This document shows positions 45,381-55,163 of a DNA stretch of 64,000 nucleotides, one piece after another (position 1 is the stretch's first letter; every line of letters begins with the position of its first letter). Origin of the DNA: Rhodospirillaceae bacterium. Its GTDB lineage: Bacteria > Pseudomonadota > Alphaproteobacteria > UBA6615. Location: positions 104,392 to 168,391 of the forward strand of contig JABIVD010000015.1 of NCBI GenBank assembly GCA_018667335.1. Direction: 5' to 3'. The position numbers and the translations under genes were made by a program. The notes beneath the pieces are model-generated. The model was given only the letters and a program-made list of their open reading frames with translations. It did not search any database and was not told where the DNA came from.

Positions 45381-46289
45381 ATGACCCAATCATCCGGAAC
45401 ACAACCCACTGCTGTCGGGTTTTTCTCGCTGGCCACCGCCGGGGCACTCGTCACCATCCTGGTGTGGGGCGGCACGCCGATCATCACGAAGTTCGGCGCG
45501 GTATCGGTCGACGTGTTCTCCCTGGCGCTTCTGCGTACGGTTATGTCGCTTCCGCTTGCGGTTCTGATCATTGCCGTCTTGCGTTGTCCGTTGCCATGGC
45601 GCGGCAAGGATAAGTGGCTGCTGCTCGTCGTGGGAATTCCGGGCGTGGTTGGCTTCCCGGTTCTGTTTACCCTGGGCGTCGGCCTGACCACGGCGGGTCA
45701 CGCCGCGGTCGTGGCGGCGGCAACGCCGGTTTTTGTCGGACTACTGGAGTCCGTCGTCAGCCGCCGGCTTCCAACGCCGCGATGGTGGATCGGTGTGTCG
45801 GTTGCGTTTGCCGGCGCCGTCATCCTCATCATGGAGGCCGTGGGTCTCGATACCGCCGGTGCCACCTGGCAGGGCGATCTGTTGGCGGCCGGGGGCGGTT
45901 TCTCGGCGGCGGTGAGTTTCGTGGCCGGTGCGCGCCTGACGCCGCGCTATGGCCCGACGGGCGTGACCATGTGGGGCGTCGTTATAGCCGCCATCGTTCA
46001 GCTCCCGTTCGTCGTCGCGCGAATGGACGCGGCGGCCTGGGCCGCGGTGGAGCCGATGGGCTGGACGGCGATTATCTATCTCTCGGTCGGGTCGACGATC
46101 GTGGCCTACATCACCTGGATCTATGCCCTGTCTCGAGGTGGCATCTCGCGGATGAGTGTCTGGCAATTCGGTTTGCCGATTGTCGGCGTCGCGGGCGCGG
46201 CAATATTCCTGGGTGAGCCGTTGACGCCGCTGCTCGTGGCGGCCACGGTCATTATCCTCTTTGGCGTCGGGCTGGTGCAGCGACGCTGA
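45381..46289 (+). CDS. EamA/DMT-family transporter (first)
   Basis: A 302-residue membrane protein with ten predicted helices in two EamA halves. LVWGGTPIITKFGA and the second-half GSTIVAYITWIYALSRGG are typical. Drug/metabolite exporters; substrate unknown. Closely followed by a paralogue that begins 16 bp after its stop. Confidence 0.9.
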   Translation: MTQSSGTQPTAVGFFSLATAGALVTILVWGGTPIITKFGAVSVDVFSLALLRTVMSLPLAVLIIAVLRCPLPWRGKDKWLLLVVGIPGVVGFPVLFTLGVGLTTAGHAAVVAAATPVFVGLLESVVSRRLPTPRWWIGVSVAFAGAVILIMEAVGLDTAGATWQGDLLAAGGGFSAAVSFVAGARLTPRYGPTGVTMWGVVIAAIVQLPFVVARMDAAAWAAVEPMGWTAIIYLSVGSTIVAYITWIYALSRGGISRMSVWQFGLPIVGVAGAAIFLGEPLTPLLVAATVIILFGVGLVQRR

Positions 46290-46305
46290 TGCTTCGCGAG
46301 TGCCG

Positions 46306-47193
46306 ATGTCCGAGACCACCCGTACCCGCCTCTATACGTTCGCGCTGCTCGCGATCCTCATCTATGGCGTGACCCCGGTCTTCACCAAGGTCGGGACGCT
46401 GACCGCCGACGGTGTCTCGGTCGGCGCTTTGCGCGCGGTTGTTGCCGCGCCGGTGGCCGCACTGGTGATCGCGATCACCGGATGCCGGATACCCTTGCGC
46501 CGGGATGCCGTTTTTCTGGTGCTGGTGTCGGGGCTGGGCGGTCTGGTGCTGTTCCCGGTCTTCTTCAGTTGGGGTGTGCAGTTCACCACGGCGGGGCACG
46601 CGGCGGCCGGCACCGCCGCCGGCGCGGTCATGGCCGGTGCGATCATGGCGGTGCTAAACCGCCAGATGCCCGGGTGGCCTTGGTGGATCGGCGTGGCGGT
46701 CGGGTCGATGGGGGCGTTGCTGTTGATCTGGGAGGCGCTCGGCCTGTCGGTGGAGGGTGTTAGCTGGCAGGGTGATGCCCTGGTGTTTCTCGGCATGTTC
46801 ATGGGCGTCGTCGGCTATGTCGCCGGATCGAAACTCACTGCCGAACTCGGGGCCGTCACCGTAACCATGTGGTCGGTCCTCGTGGCCGCCGCGTTCCTGG
46901 TTCCCGTGGTCGTCTTTCATTCTGGCGTTGCGACATTGGTGGCGATCGACGTGCCGGGCTGGCTCGCGATCTGTTCGTTGGCATGGGGCACGACCATTCT
47001 CGCCTATCTTCTCTGGAATAGGGCGCTTGCGGACGGCGGTGTGACCCGCATCGGGGCGCTGCAGTTGTTGCAGCCCATTATCGGAATAGGGCTGGCACCG
47101 GTGATCCTCGGCGAGCCGCTGACTCCCACATTGCTGCTGGCGACCCTGGTTATTCTGGCCGGCGTTGTGTTGGTGCAGCGCGAACCCCGGTAG
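46306..47193 (+). CDS. EamA/DMT-family transporter (second)
   Basis: A 295-residue ten-helix paralogue of the preceding transporter (YGVTPVFTKVGTL; AWGTTILAYLLWNRAL). The pair probably arose by tandem duplication and may work as a heterodimer, as some DMT pairs do. The start is ATG 46306; the frame reads back into the first gene. Confidence 0.9.
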   Translation: MSETTRTRLYTFALLAILIYGVTPVFTKVGTLTADGVSVGALRAVVAAPVAALVIAITGCRIPLRRDAVFLVLVSGLGGLVLFPVFFSWGVQFTTAGHAAAGTAAGAVMAGAIMAVLNRQMPGWPWWIGVAVGSMGALLLIWEALGLSVEGVSWQGDALVFLGMFMGVVGYVAGSKLTAELGAVTVTMWSVLVAAAFLVPVVVFHSGVATLVAIDVPGWLAICSLAWGTTILAYLLWNRALADGGVTRIGALQLLQPIIGIGLAPVILGEPLTPTLLLATLVILAGVVLVQREPR

Positions 47194-47311
47194 GCCACTC
47201 CCTTTTTGCGCAAGAACCGGGTGGGGTGAACGGGCAGCGGTGCCTAGTTTGCATGTGTGCGAAACGGATCGCATGGACCCGCCAGCCGGGTGTAAGAAGG
47301 AGATGCGGAAC

Positions 47312-48202
47312 ATGGCCATGATCGACACATTCGAGCCCGAAACCCTCGATGACAGTTTTGACGACGACTACGGGTTTGCCCTGGTGGGTCGTTTGCTGAC
47401 CTGGCTGAGCGAGAATTATCGCGAGCAGCCGACCCTCGAGCAGATCGCCGCCGAAGCGGGTCTGAGCGCGTTTCACCTACAACGTCTGTTCACCCGCTAT
47501 GTGGGCGTCAGCCCCAAGAAATACGTCCAGTATCTGACCCTCGAGCACGCCAAGCGGGCATTGGGCGAGTCCCAAAGCGTGCTCGACGTCGCATTCGAGA
47601 CCGGCCTGTCGGGCGCGGGGCGGCTGCATGACCTGTTCGTGACCCATGAGGCCGTCACGCCGGGGGACTGGAAGCGGCGCGGCGAGGGGTTGGAACTGCG
47701 CTATGGCTGGCATGACAGCCCGTTCGGTGAGTGCCTTATCGTGGCCTCGACCCGCGGCGTCTGCGGCCTCGCCTTCAACGGCACCGGCGACCGCGCCGCG
47801 GCGTTGGAGGATCTGCGCGGCAGCCTCGACGCCGCCGCATTGGAGGAAGACCCGGATGCGACCCGCGCCTATGCTGCGGCGGCATTTGGCGAGGGCGACG
47901 TGCATCTGGTGCTGCGCGGAACGCCCTTCCAGCTCAAAGTCTGGGAGGCGCTGATGCAGATTCCCGAGGGGGCGGTGCTGACCTATTCGGATCTCGCGGC
48001 GCGAATCGGTGCGCCCGGCTCTGCGCGTGCCGTCGCCGGCGCTGTGGCGCGGAACCCCGTGTCTTGGCTCATTCCGTGCCACCGGGTCATCCGGAATGGC
48101 GGCACGATCAGCGGATACCGCTGGCACCCCGACAAGAAGCGCCTGATTCTGGCCTGGGAGGCCGCGCGAACAGAGGCGGGGGCATCCGAGGCCGGGCGCT
48201 GA
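47312..48202 (+). CDS. AraC HTH-methylguanine methyltransferase fusion
   Basis: A 296-residue Ada-like protein without the N-terminal metal-binding phosphotriester domain. The AraC-type HTH (about 35-125: LEQIAAEAGLSAFHLQRLF, AFETGLSGAGRLHDLF) is followed by the Ogt domain with active-site IPCHRVIRNGG; the Cys accepts methyl from O6-methylguanine. The HTH may give self-regulation. AAGGAG is nine bases before ATG 47312. Confidence 0.92.
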   Translation: MAMIDTFEPETLDDSFDDDYGFALVGRLLTWLSENYREQPTLEQIAAEAGLSAFHLQRLFTRYVGVSPKKYVQYLTLEHAKRALGESQSVLDVAFETGLSGAGRLHDLFVTHEAVTPGDWKRRGEGLELRYGWHDSPFGECLIVASTRGVCGLAFNGTGDRAAALEDLRGSLDAAALEEDPDATRAYAAAAFGEGDVHLVLRGTPFQLKVWEALMQIPEGAVLTYSDLAARIGAPGSARAVAGAVARNPVSWLIPCHRVIRNGGTISGYRWHPDKKRLILAWEAARTEAGASEAGR

Positions 48203-48265
48203 GGCCACTTTATTCCCGTGATCCGACGGGGTAGGGTCCGCGCCTGAAAATTCGGGAAGGGCCCC

Positions 48266-48724
48266 ATGACGGCGCGATATTGGGAAGATTATTCGGTTGG
48301 TGAGGTCTTCGAGACCGAGCCTGTTGCAGTCTCGGAAGAGCAGATCATCGCCTTCGCCGAGAAGTATGATCCGCAGGTGTTTCACACGGATCCTGTGGCG
48401 GCCAAGGGCAGCTTCTATGGCGGTTTGATCGCCAGCGGCCATCAGACGATCGGCCTGGCCTTCGCGCAGTTTATTCGGCTCGGCCTCTTCACCGAGAACG
48501 CACTCGGCGGGCCGGGGATGGATGAGATCAGCTGGACGGCGCCGGTGCGCCCCGGCGATACCCTCCACACGACGGCCGAGGTGGTCGAGCTTCGGGCGTC
48601 CAAGTCGCGCCCGGATCGCGGAATTATCCGCGTCCGGCTCGCAACCCGTGTCGGCGATCAGGACGTGTCGAGCTATATCACGACGACATTCCTGAGCCGG
48701 CGACCAGCGGAGGACGCGACATGA
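48266..48724 (+). CDS. MaoC-like hydratase (first)
   Basis: A 152-residue hotdog protein of the MaoC/R-hydratase type. YWEDYSVGEVFET start, and the dyad Asp/His in EKYDPQVFHTDPVAAKGS. Family members hydrate enoyl-CoA. The next gene overlaps by 4 bp and encodes a paralogue. Confidence 0.9.
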   Translation: MTARYWEDYSVGEVFETEPVAVSEEQIIAFAEKYDPQVFHTDPVAAKGSFYGGLIASGHQTIGLAFAQFIRLGLFTENALGGPGMDEISWTAPVRPGDTLHTTAEVVELRASKSRPDRGIIRVRLATRVGDQDVSSYITTTFLSRRPAEDAT

Positions 48725-49176
48725 GCGGCCTCTATCTGGAAGACTACACTGTCGGTCGGGTTTTCGAGACCGAGCCCGTAAAACTCGACGCGGACGAGAT
48801 CATCTGGTTCGCCGAGCGGCACGACCCGCAGGATTTTCATACCAACCCGGAGCGCGCGAAGGATTCCGCGTTCGGCGAGCATGTCGCGAGTGGGTTTCAG
48901 ACGGTCGCAATCGCAACGGGCCAATTCATCCGCACCGGGGCCGTCGATGGCACGGGGCTGGGCGGGCCGGGTATGGATAAAATTCGCTGGACCGCACCTG
49001 TGCGTCCCGGCGAAACGCTGCAGACACAGGTTGAAGTGACCAAGGCACGGGCCACGCGCTCCGATCCGGGTCGCGGGGTCGTGACATTGGCGTTTGCGGT
49101 CACGACTGAATCTGGCCCGGTTCTGACGTTCGAGGCCACGATTTTCGTGCGTAGCCGCGCGGGCGAGCAGGCATAG
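48721..49176 (+). CDS. MaoC-like hydratase (second)
   Basis: A 151-residue paralogue of the preceding gene (YLEDYTVGRVFETEPVKL; ERHDPQDFHTNPERAKDS). ATGA overlap makes co-translation and a heterodimer plausible. The substrate is unknown. Confidence 0.9.
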   Translation: MSGLYLEDYTVGRVFETEPVKLDADEIIWFAERHDPQDFHTNPERAKDSAFGEHVASGFQTVAIATGQFIRTGAVDGTGLGGPGMDKIRWTAPVRPGETLQTQVEVTKARATRSDPGRGVVTLAFAVTTESGPVLTFEATIFVRSRAGEQA

Positions 49177-49233
49177 AGGCTGGCCGCATGTTAGGCTGAG
49201 GGCTGTTTTCGACCTTCAGTGTGCCGGGACAGG

Positions 49234-51108
49234 ATGATCAGTTTTATTGCCGGAATGGATCCGAGCCAGCTCGGAATGTGGCTGACCTTCGCCGTGATTC
49301 TCGTGGCGTTGGTCATGTATACGCTCGAGCGGCTGACGTTCGAGCTGACCTCGCTCGGCGTGATCTGCGTCCTGCTGGTGTTTTTCCACTTCGTCCCGGT
49401 TGTCGACGCGGGCGGCAACAACATCCTTACCCCGACGCGGTTGCTCGCCGGATTCGCCAATCCGGCGCTGCTGACGGTGATTGCCCTGCTGGTCATGGGC
49501 GAGGGTCTGGCGCGGACCGGCGTGCTGGTGGCCGGGGCGCAGATGTTTTTTCGCTATGGACGCGGCCACGCCGCACTGGCGACCGGGCTGGCCTTTGTCG
49601 CCGTTCTGGTGGTTAGCGGTTTCATGAACAACACGCCCGTGGTCGTGATCTTCATCCCGATCATGCAGGCGCTTGCCACGCGCCTCGGGCAGTCGCCCTC
49701 GCGGCTGATGATGCCCTTGTCCTTCGCCGCCATTCTCGGCGGCATGACGACCCTGATCGGCTCAAGCACGAACCTTCTGGTGTCCGGCATGCTGATCGAG
49801 TTGGGCAGTGAGGGTTTCTCGTTCTTTCAGTTCGCGGTGCCTGGTGCTGTGTTGGCGCTGGTGGGGGTCGTCTATGTGATTTTCATTTGCCCGCGGCTGC
49901 TGCCCGAGCGCGCGCTGCTGACCAACACCATCGCGGGCGGTGGGCGCCAGTTTATGGCCGAAGTCGCGGTCACCGAAGGTTCCAAATTTCATGGCATGCA
50001 GCCGCGCGGCGGGTTCTTCCCGGACCTGAAGGACATGACGGTGCGTTTGATCCTTCACGAGGGGGAGTCTGTCATACCGCCGTTTGACGATAATTTTCGA
50101 CTTTCCGACGGAGATATCATCGTGGTCGCGGCGACCCGTGCGGCCCTGACGGGGGCGCTGAAGGGCGAGCCGGAACAATTCCATCCCGAACTGGATCAGG
50201 ACTGGGAACGTTTCGAGGGCGAGGACGGCTCGCAACGTTGGCAGGTGGGCAACCAGGTTCTGGCCGAAGCCATGGTGACGCCAGCCTCGCGCCTGGTCGG
50301 GCAAACCCTCAACCAGATCGGGTTCCGTTACCAGTACCACTGCGTGGTGCTGGGTATTCAGCGCCGTTCCCAGATGATCCGAGCACGGGTGACGGATATT
50401 CGTCTCGAGCCGGGCGATGTGCTCCTGATGCAGGGGCGCGAGAGCGACGTTGAGGCTTTGCGTGGCAATCAGGATATCCTGCTGGTTGAATGGACTGCCG
50501 CCGAGATGCCGGCGGTGCATCACGCGCGTAGCACGCTCGTGATTTTCGCCGCTGTGATCGCTTCCGCGGCGTTCGGGATCGTTCCCATCGAGATTGCAAC
50601 GTTGGTGGGGGCGGGTGCGATGCTCGCGACGGGTGTGTTGAACATCCGCCAGGCGGCACGCGCGATCGACCGGACAATTGTGATGATGATTGCGGCTGCG
50701 TTGGCGCTCGGCAGTGCGTTGCAGGCGACGGGCGGGGCGGAGTTTCTCGCAGGCCTGTTGTTGAGTGCCGTGGGCGACGCGTCCCCGGCTGTGATCCTGT
50801 CCGCATTCTTTCTGCTGGTGGCGGTGTTGGCCAACATCATCAGCACAAAGGCGACCGCAGTGCTGTTTACGCCGATAGCCGTCGGGCTGGCCAACGGGCT
50901 GGCGCTTCCCATCGAACCGTTTGCCGTTGCGGTCGTTTTCGCCGCGAACTGCTCCTTCGCATCGCCGGTTGGATATCAAACGAACCTGCTTGTGATGGCG
51001 CCGGGCAACTACCGATTCATCGATTTTGTCCGGGTGGGATCGCCGCTGCTGATCATCGTCTGGCTGACGTTTAGCCTCGTCGCACCCTGGTACTACGGCC
51101 TTATTTGA
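49234..51108 (+). CDS. SLC13-type transporter with two TrkA-C domains
   Basis: A 624-residue membrane protein. Two transmembrane halves (about 10-215 and 435-620) contain MNNTPVVVIFIPIMQ, GSSTNLLVSG and the second ISTKATAVLFTPIA and FASPVGYQTNLLVM; between them lie two RCK_C/TrkA-C domains (VRLILHEGESVIPP; RVTDIRLEPGDVLLMQGRESD). This is the DASS/SLC13 sodium-dependent anion layout (sulfate, citrate, dicarboxylates). Which anion is not clear. Start ATG 49234 or ATG 49255. Confidence 0.9.
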   Translation: MISFIAGMDPSQLGMWLTFAVILVALVMYTLERLTFELTSLGVICVLLVFFHFVPVVDAGGNNILTPTRLLAGFANPALLTVIALLVMGEGLARTGVLVAGAQMFFRYGRGHAALATGLAFVAVLVVSGFMNNTPVVVIFIPIMQALATRLGQSPSRLMMPLSFAAILGGMTTLIGSSTNLLVSGMLIELGSEGFSFFQFAVPGAVLALVGVVYVIFICPRLLPERALLTNTIAGGGRQFMAEVAVTEGSKFHGMQPRGGFFPDLKDMTVRLILHEGESVIPPFDDNFRLSDGDIIVVAATRAALTGALKGEPEQFHPELDQDWERFEGEDGSQRWQVGNQVLAEAMVTPASRLVGQTLNQIGFRYQYHCVVLGIQRRSQMIRARVTDIRLEPGDVLLMQGRESDVEALRGNQDILLVEWTAAEMPAVHHARSTLVIFAAVIASAAFGIVPIEIATLVGAGAMLATGVLNIRQAARAIDRTIVMMIAAALALGSALQATGGAEFLAGLLLSAVGDASPAVILSAFFLLVAVLANIISTKATAVLFTPIAVGLANGLALPIEPFAVAVVFAANCSFASPVGYQTNLLVMAPGNYRFIDFVRVGSPLLIIVWLTFSLVAPWYYGLI

Positions 51109-51178
51109 TCTCGGTTTGCCCTGCGACAATGCGGCTATTGACCCGGCGTGAAATACTTCTAGTTTCTGCGGTGGGCCA

Positions 51179-51216
51179 CACCTCCCCAACGAGGTGCGGC
51201 GTTCTGTAAGGAGCGC
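51179..51216 (+). promoter_or_regulatory. Two leader hairpins before serC
   Basis: Hairpin 1 is CACCTC/GAGGTG (51179-51196, CCCAAC loop). Hairpin 2 is GCGTTC/GAGCGC (51199-51216, TGTAAG loop), whose arms and loop include the AAGGAG site of serC. A serC RNA motif is described before serC-serA in alphaproteobacteria; this may be a member. Confidence 0.45.
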
Positions 51217-51220
51217 GTTT

Positions 51221-52396
51221 ATGACGCAAACACCGAATAAGCCGGGCATCCGTCCGGCGTCACCCCTCTTTTCCTCTGGCCCCTGCGCCAAGCGACCCGG
51301 ATGGTCGCTGGATGCGCTGAGCGATGCGAGCATCGGGCGTTCGCATCGCGCGAAGGGACCCAAGGCCAAACTCCAGCGTGTCATCGAGGACAGCCGGTCG
51401 ATCCTGGGAATTCCCGAGGATTATCGCATTGGCATCGTGCCCGCTTCAGACACAGGCGCGTTCGAGATGGCCATGTGGTCGGTACTCGGCGCCCGGCCGA
51501 TCGACATTCTCGCCTGGGAGAGTTTTGGGGAAGGTTGGGCCACGGATGTGGTCAAGCAGCTCAAGCTCGACGATGTCCGGGTGCTCGACGCCGAATATGG
51601 TGCGCTGCCCGATCTCGGCACCGTCGATTTCGCGCGGGACGTGATCTTCACCTGGAACGGGACGACCTCGGGTGTCCGCGTCCCTGATGGCGACTGGATC
51701 TCTGACGATCGTGCGGGCCTGACCCTGTGTGATGCAACGTCTGCGGCGTTTGCCATGGATTTGCCCTGGGACAAGCTCGATATCGTCACCTGGTCCTGGC
51801 AGAAGGTCCTCGGCGGTGAGGGACAGCATGGCATGCTGGTGCTTAGCCCGCGTGCGGTCGAGCGGCTCGAAAGCTACGCGCCGGCCTGGCCGATGCCGAA
51901 GATTTTCCGCCTGACCAAGGGCGGTAAGCTAAATGAGGATATCTTCAAGGGCAGCACCATCAACACACCCTCGATGCTGTGCGTGGAAGATCATCTCGAC
52001 GCATTGGATTGGTCGCGCGAAATCGGTGGCATCGACGCCCTGATAGGCCGTTCGAACGCCAACTTCAGCGTGATCGATGCCTGGGTGGCGGGTTCGGACT
52101 GGGCGGCATTCCTCGCCGATGATCCGGCGCTGCGCTCGACGACCAGCGTCTGCCTCAAGATAGTCGATTCCTGGTTTGCGACGCTCGATAGTGACGACCA
52201 GTCGGCAACAGCGAAGGCAGTTGCGAGCCTGCTCGACAGTGAAGGTGTTGCTTTCGACGTCGGCGCCTATCGTGATGCACCGCCTGGCCTGCGAATATGG
52301 GCTGGCGCGACAGTGGAACAGTCGAATCTCGAGGCGTTGATGCCTTGGCTCGACTGGGCTTTCAAGACCATCAAGGCCGAACGCGCCGCTGCCTGA
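51221..52396 (+). CDS. serC: Phosphoserine aminotransferase
   Basis: A 391-residue class V PLP enzyme making phosphoserine from 3-phosphohydroxypyruvate. [17 protein letters not shown] and [12 protein letters not shown] are the alphaproteobacterial SerC hallmarks, and the PLP Lys is in [14 protein letters not shown]. Preceded by a structured leader, followed 62 bp later by serA. Confidence 0.95.
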   Translation: MTQTPNKPGIRPASPLFSSGPCAKRPGWSLDALSDASIGRSHRAKGPKAKLQRVIEDSRSILGIPEDYRIGIVPASDTGAFEMAMWSVLGARPIDILAWESFGEGWATDVVKQLKLDDVRVLDAEYGALPDLGTVDFARDVIFTWNGTTSGVRVPDGDWISDDRAGLTLCDATSAAFAMDLPWDKLDIVTWSWQKVLGGEGQHGMLVLSPRAVERLESYAPAWPMPKIFRLTKGGKLNEDIFKGSTINTPSMLCVEDHLDALDWSREIGGIDALIGRSNANFSVIDAWVAGSDWAAFLADDPALRSTTSVCLKIVDSWFATLDSDDQSATAKAVASLLDSEGVAFDVGAYRDAPPGLRIWAGATVEQSNLEALMPWLDWAFKTIKAERAAA

Positions 52397-52458
52397 TCGG
52401 CCCGGCTTAACACACCGAAATAATTTGAACCCCCGCAGAAACGCGGAAGGATGATCCC

Positions 52459-54036
52459 ATGCCGAAAGTACTGATTTCCGACAAAATGAGTGACCGCGCG
52501 AAAGAGATTTTCGTCGAACGCGGGGTCGAGGTCGATGTGACGACGGGCCTGTCCGAAGAAGAACTGATCGCCATCATCGGCGACTATGACGGGCTGGCCA
52601 TCCGTTCGGCCACCAAGGCCACCGCGAAAGTTCTGGAGGCCGCGACCAATCTGAAGGTCATCGGTCGCGCCGGTATCGGGGTCGACAATATCGACCGGGA
52701 CGCCGCCACGGCGCGCGGGATTGTCGTCATGAACACGCCCTTCGGCAACGCGATCACCACCGCCGAACACGCCATCGCGATGATGATGGCGCTCGCCCGA
52801 CAGATTCCGGAGGCCAACAAATCCACCCAGGAAGGCAAGTGGGAGAAGTCGCGCTTCATGGGTGTGGAGCTCACGGCCAAGACCCTCGGATTGATCGGCT
52901 GCGGCAACATCGGCTCGATCGTCGCCGAGAGGGCGCTGGGCCTGAAGATGAAGGTCGTCGCCTTTGACCCGTATCTCAGCGATGAGCGAGCGCTCGAACT
53001 GGGTGTTGAGAAGGTCGAGTTGGATGCGCTTCTGCGGCGCGCGGATTTCATCACCCTGCACACACCACTGACGGATCAGACCCGCGGCATCATCGACGCC
53101 GAGGCGCTGACCAAGACAAAACAGGGTGTGCGCATCGTCAACTGCGCGCGTGGCGGCCTCGTCGTCGAGGCGGATCTGAAGGCGGCGCTCGAATCCGGGC
53201 ATGTCGCCGGTGCCGCGCTCGATGTTTTCGAAGAAGAACCGGCCAAGGACAATCCCCTGTTTGGGACGGAGAACCTCGTCTGCACGCCCCATCTGGGCGC
53301 GAGCACAACAGAGGCGCAGGTCAATGTCGCAATCCAGGTCGCCGAGCAGATGGCCGATTATCTGCTGACGGGCGCAGTCGTGAACGCATTGAACATGGCC
53401 TCGGTCTCGGCCGAGGATGCGCCGCGACTGATGCCTTATATGAAGCTCGCGGAACTGCTTGGCAGCTTCGCCGGACAGCTGGTCGAATCCAGTCTCAAAA
53501 GTGTGACCATCGAATATGAGGGACATGCGGCAGAATTGAACACCAAGCCGCTCAGCGCGGCGGCGCTCAAAGGATTGCTCTCGCCCGTGCTCGACAGTGT
53601 GAACATGGTCAATGCGCCCATCATGGCCCAGGAACGCGGGATCGACGTGTCCGAAGTGCGCACGGCGCGCGAGAGCAACTACCAGACACTCGTGCGCCTG
53701 ACCGTCGTGACTGAGAATCACACCCGCAGCATTGCCGGCACCCTGTTTGGCGGCGACCGGCCGCGGGTGGTGGACGTCAAGGGTGTGCCGATGGAGGCGG
53801 AACTCGGCCACCACATGCTCTACGTCAACAACGAGGACAAGCCTGGCCTGATCGGCCTTCTGGGCACGGTGCTCGGCGATGCCGGCCTGAACATCGCCAC
53901 GTTCCAGCTTGGCCGTACCGCGGCCGGAGATGATGCCATTGCAATGGTCGAGGTTGACCAGGAAGTTCCTGCGGATGTCCTGGCGGCGGTGGCCGCGCTC
54001 CCGAACGTCGTGCAGGCAAAGGCGCTGAACTTCTGA
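52459..54036 (+). CDS. serA: 3-phosphoglycerate dehydrogenase
   Basis: A 525-residue type I (long) SerA, with NAD domain (GLIGCGNIGSIVAERA), catalytic Arg/Glu/His (NCARGGLV; CTPHLGAST), a substrate-binding/ASB domain (about 320-450) and a C-terminal ACT domain (NNEDKPGLIGLLGTVLGDAG). The ACT domain suggests serine feedback. First step of serine synthesis together with serC. Confidence 0.96.
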   Translation: MPKVLISDKMSDRAKEIFVERGVEVDVTTGLSEEELIAIIGDYDGLAIRSATKATAKVLEAATNLKVIGRAGIGVDNIDRDAATARGIVVMNTPFGNAITTAEHAIAMMMALARQIPEANKSTQEGKWEKSRFMGVELTAKTLGLIGCGNIGSIVAERALGLKMKVVAFDPYLSDERALELGVEKVELDALLRRADFITLHTPLTDQTRGIIDAEALTKTKQGVRIVNCARGGLVVEADLKAALESGHVAGAALDVFEEEPAKDNPLFGTENLVCTPHLGASTTEAQVNVAIQVAEQMADYLLTGAVVNALNMASVSAEDAPRLMPYMKLAELLGSFAGQLVESSLKSVTIEYEGHAAELNTKPLSAAALKGLLSPVLDSVNMVNAPIMAQERGIDVSEVRTARESNYQTLVRLTVVTENHTRSIAGTLFGGDRPRVVDVKGVPMEAELGHHMLYVNNEDKPGLIGLLGTVLGDAGLNIATFQLGRTAAGDDAIAMVEVDQEVPADVLAAVAALPNVVQAKALNF

Positions 54037-55091
54037 TGTTGCGCCGGGTCTCCGTATCTTTTGTGGTGGCCCTGGCGGCAATGCTCGGCGGTTCAGGGGT
54101 CACATATGCCGCAGATGTCCTTCGGATGTCCGGTCTTGAGAGCGCGGAGACGATTGTTCGGCTGCCCGGCATCGAGGGCGGGATCGGCCAGTCTCCGTCG
54201 GCCGTGGGCGCGCGCGGCGCAGATGGTCGGATTCGCGCCATCGTGCTGCAGGACGGGCAACTCGCGTTCTCCGAACCTGTTGTCCGATCGGGGACAGTTG
54301 ACCCAAGACCCGACGATATTCTTATCGATGGTGAGGTCACCTTTGGCCAAACGGATATCGCCCGAGCCTGGCTGACTGACGCGACGAAGCGCTATGCGCA
54401 CGGCATTTTGGGTGACGCGGTCGAAGCGGGCGGTCTGGCGATAGAACGCACCGACGGCCGGATCGCGCGCTACAAGCTGGACGCCGGATCCGTGTTCGAG
54501 GACCGCCGGGTACGGCTGATCGATCTCGACGGCGACGGGCGTGACGAGGCGATCGTCGTCCAATCCTATCTCGATGCCGGCGCGGCACTGGCCGTGTTTG
54601 GCCTCGATGGGGCGAATGTGGCGTTCCTGTCGGAAGTGCCCGCGATTGGCCGTGCGAACCGCTGGCTCAATCCGGTCGGTGCCGCGGATTTCGACGGCGA
54701 CGGGCGGACCGAGGTGGCCTTTGTCGAGACACCGCATATCGGCGGCTCGCTCCGCCTGTATGAGTTCCGCGACCGGAAACTGCGCGAAGATTATGCCGTG
54801 CGTGGGTTCTCCAACCATGCGATCGGCAGCCGGGAACAATCGCAGGCTGCGGTGCATGACTGGACGGGCGATGGTGTGCCCGATATCGCGGTGCCAGATG
54901 CACGCCGGAGCGCGATTCGGTTCGTCACCTTTGCCGACGGCAAATTCAGGGAGTTTGACGGGGTTGCCCACAACCAGAAAATAGTCACTGCCCTGCGGCC
55001 CGCTATGCTCGACGGCAGCGGGACAGTTTATGCGGTCTACGGCCTGGCGGACGGCACAATTGTGGCGGTGCGACCGAATCCCGGCAGATGA
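54036..55091 (+). CDS. Secreted FG-GAP/VCBS-repeat protein
   Basis: A 351-residue protein starting within the serA stop (TGATG). A signal peptide (1-25, GVTYAAD) is followed by repeat blades with calcium-type loops DLDGDGRDEAIVV, DFDGDGRTEVAFV and DWTGDGVPDIAVP, i.e. an integrin-alpha-like propeller of perhaps four to five blades. Cell-surface or periplasmic binding protein; ligand unknown. Translational coupling to serA is unusual, as the functions are unrelated. Confidence 0.8.
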   Translation: MLRRVSVSFVVALAAMLGGSGVTYAADVLRMSGLESAETIVRLPGIEGGIGQSPSAVGARGADGRIRAIVLQDGQLAFSEPVVRSGTVDPRPDDILIDGEVTFGQTDIARAWLTDATKRYAHGILGDAVEAGGLAIERTDGRIARYKLDAGSVFEDRRVRLIDLDGDGRDEAIVVQSYLDAGAALAVFGLDGANVAFLSEVPAIGRANRWLNPVGAADFDGDGRTEVAFVETPHIGGSLRLYEFRDRKLREDYAVRGFSNHAIGSREQSQAAVHDWTGDGVPDIAVPDARRSAIRFVTFADGKFREFDGVAHNQKIVTALRPAMLDGSGTVYAVYGLADGTIVAVRPNPGR

Positions 55092-55163
55092 TACAAAGGT
55101 AGGCCTCGTCGGCTCTGACTTACCATTGCCGACACATCCCAAACCGTTTAAACCCCGCGCGTC

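Noticed and set aside
49762..51384. 540-codon minus-strand frame
   Set aside because: Antisense to the SLC13-type transporter; Arg/His/Gln-rich, no membrane or catalytic pattern.
52267..54081. 604-codon frame on the minus strand
   Set aside because: Antisense to serC end and serA, no recognisable domain, composition of a shadow frame.
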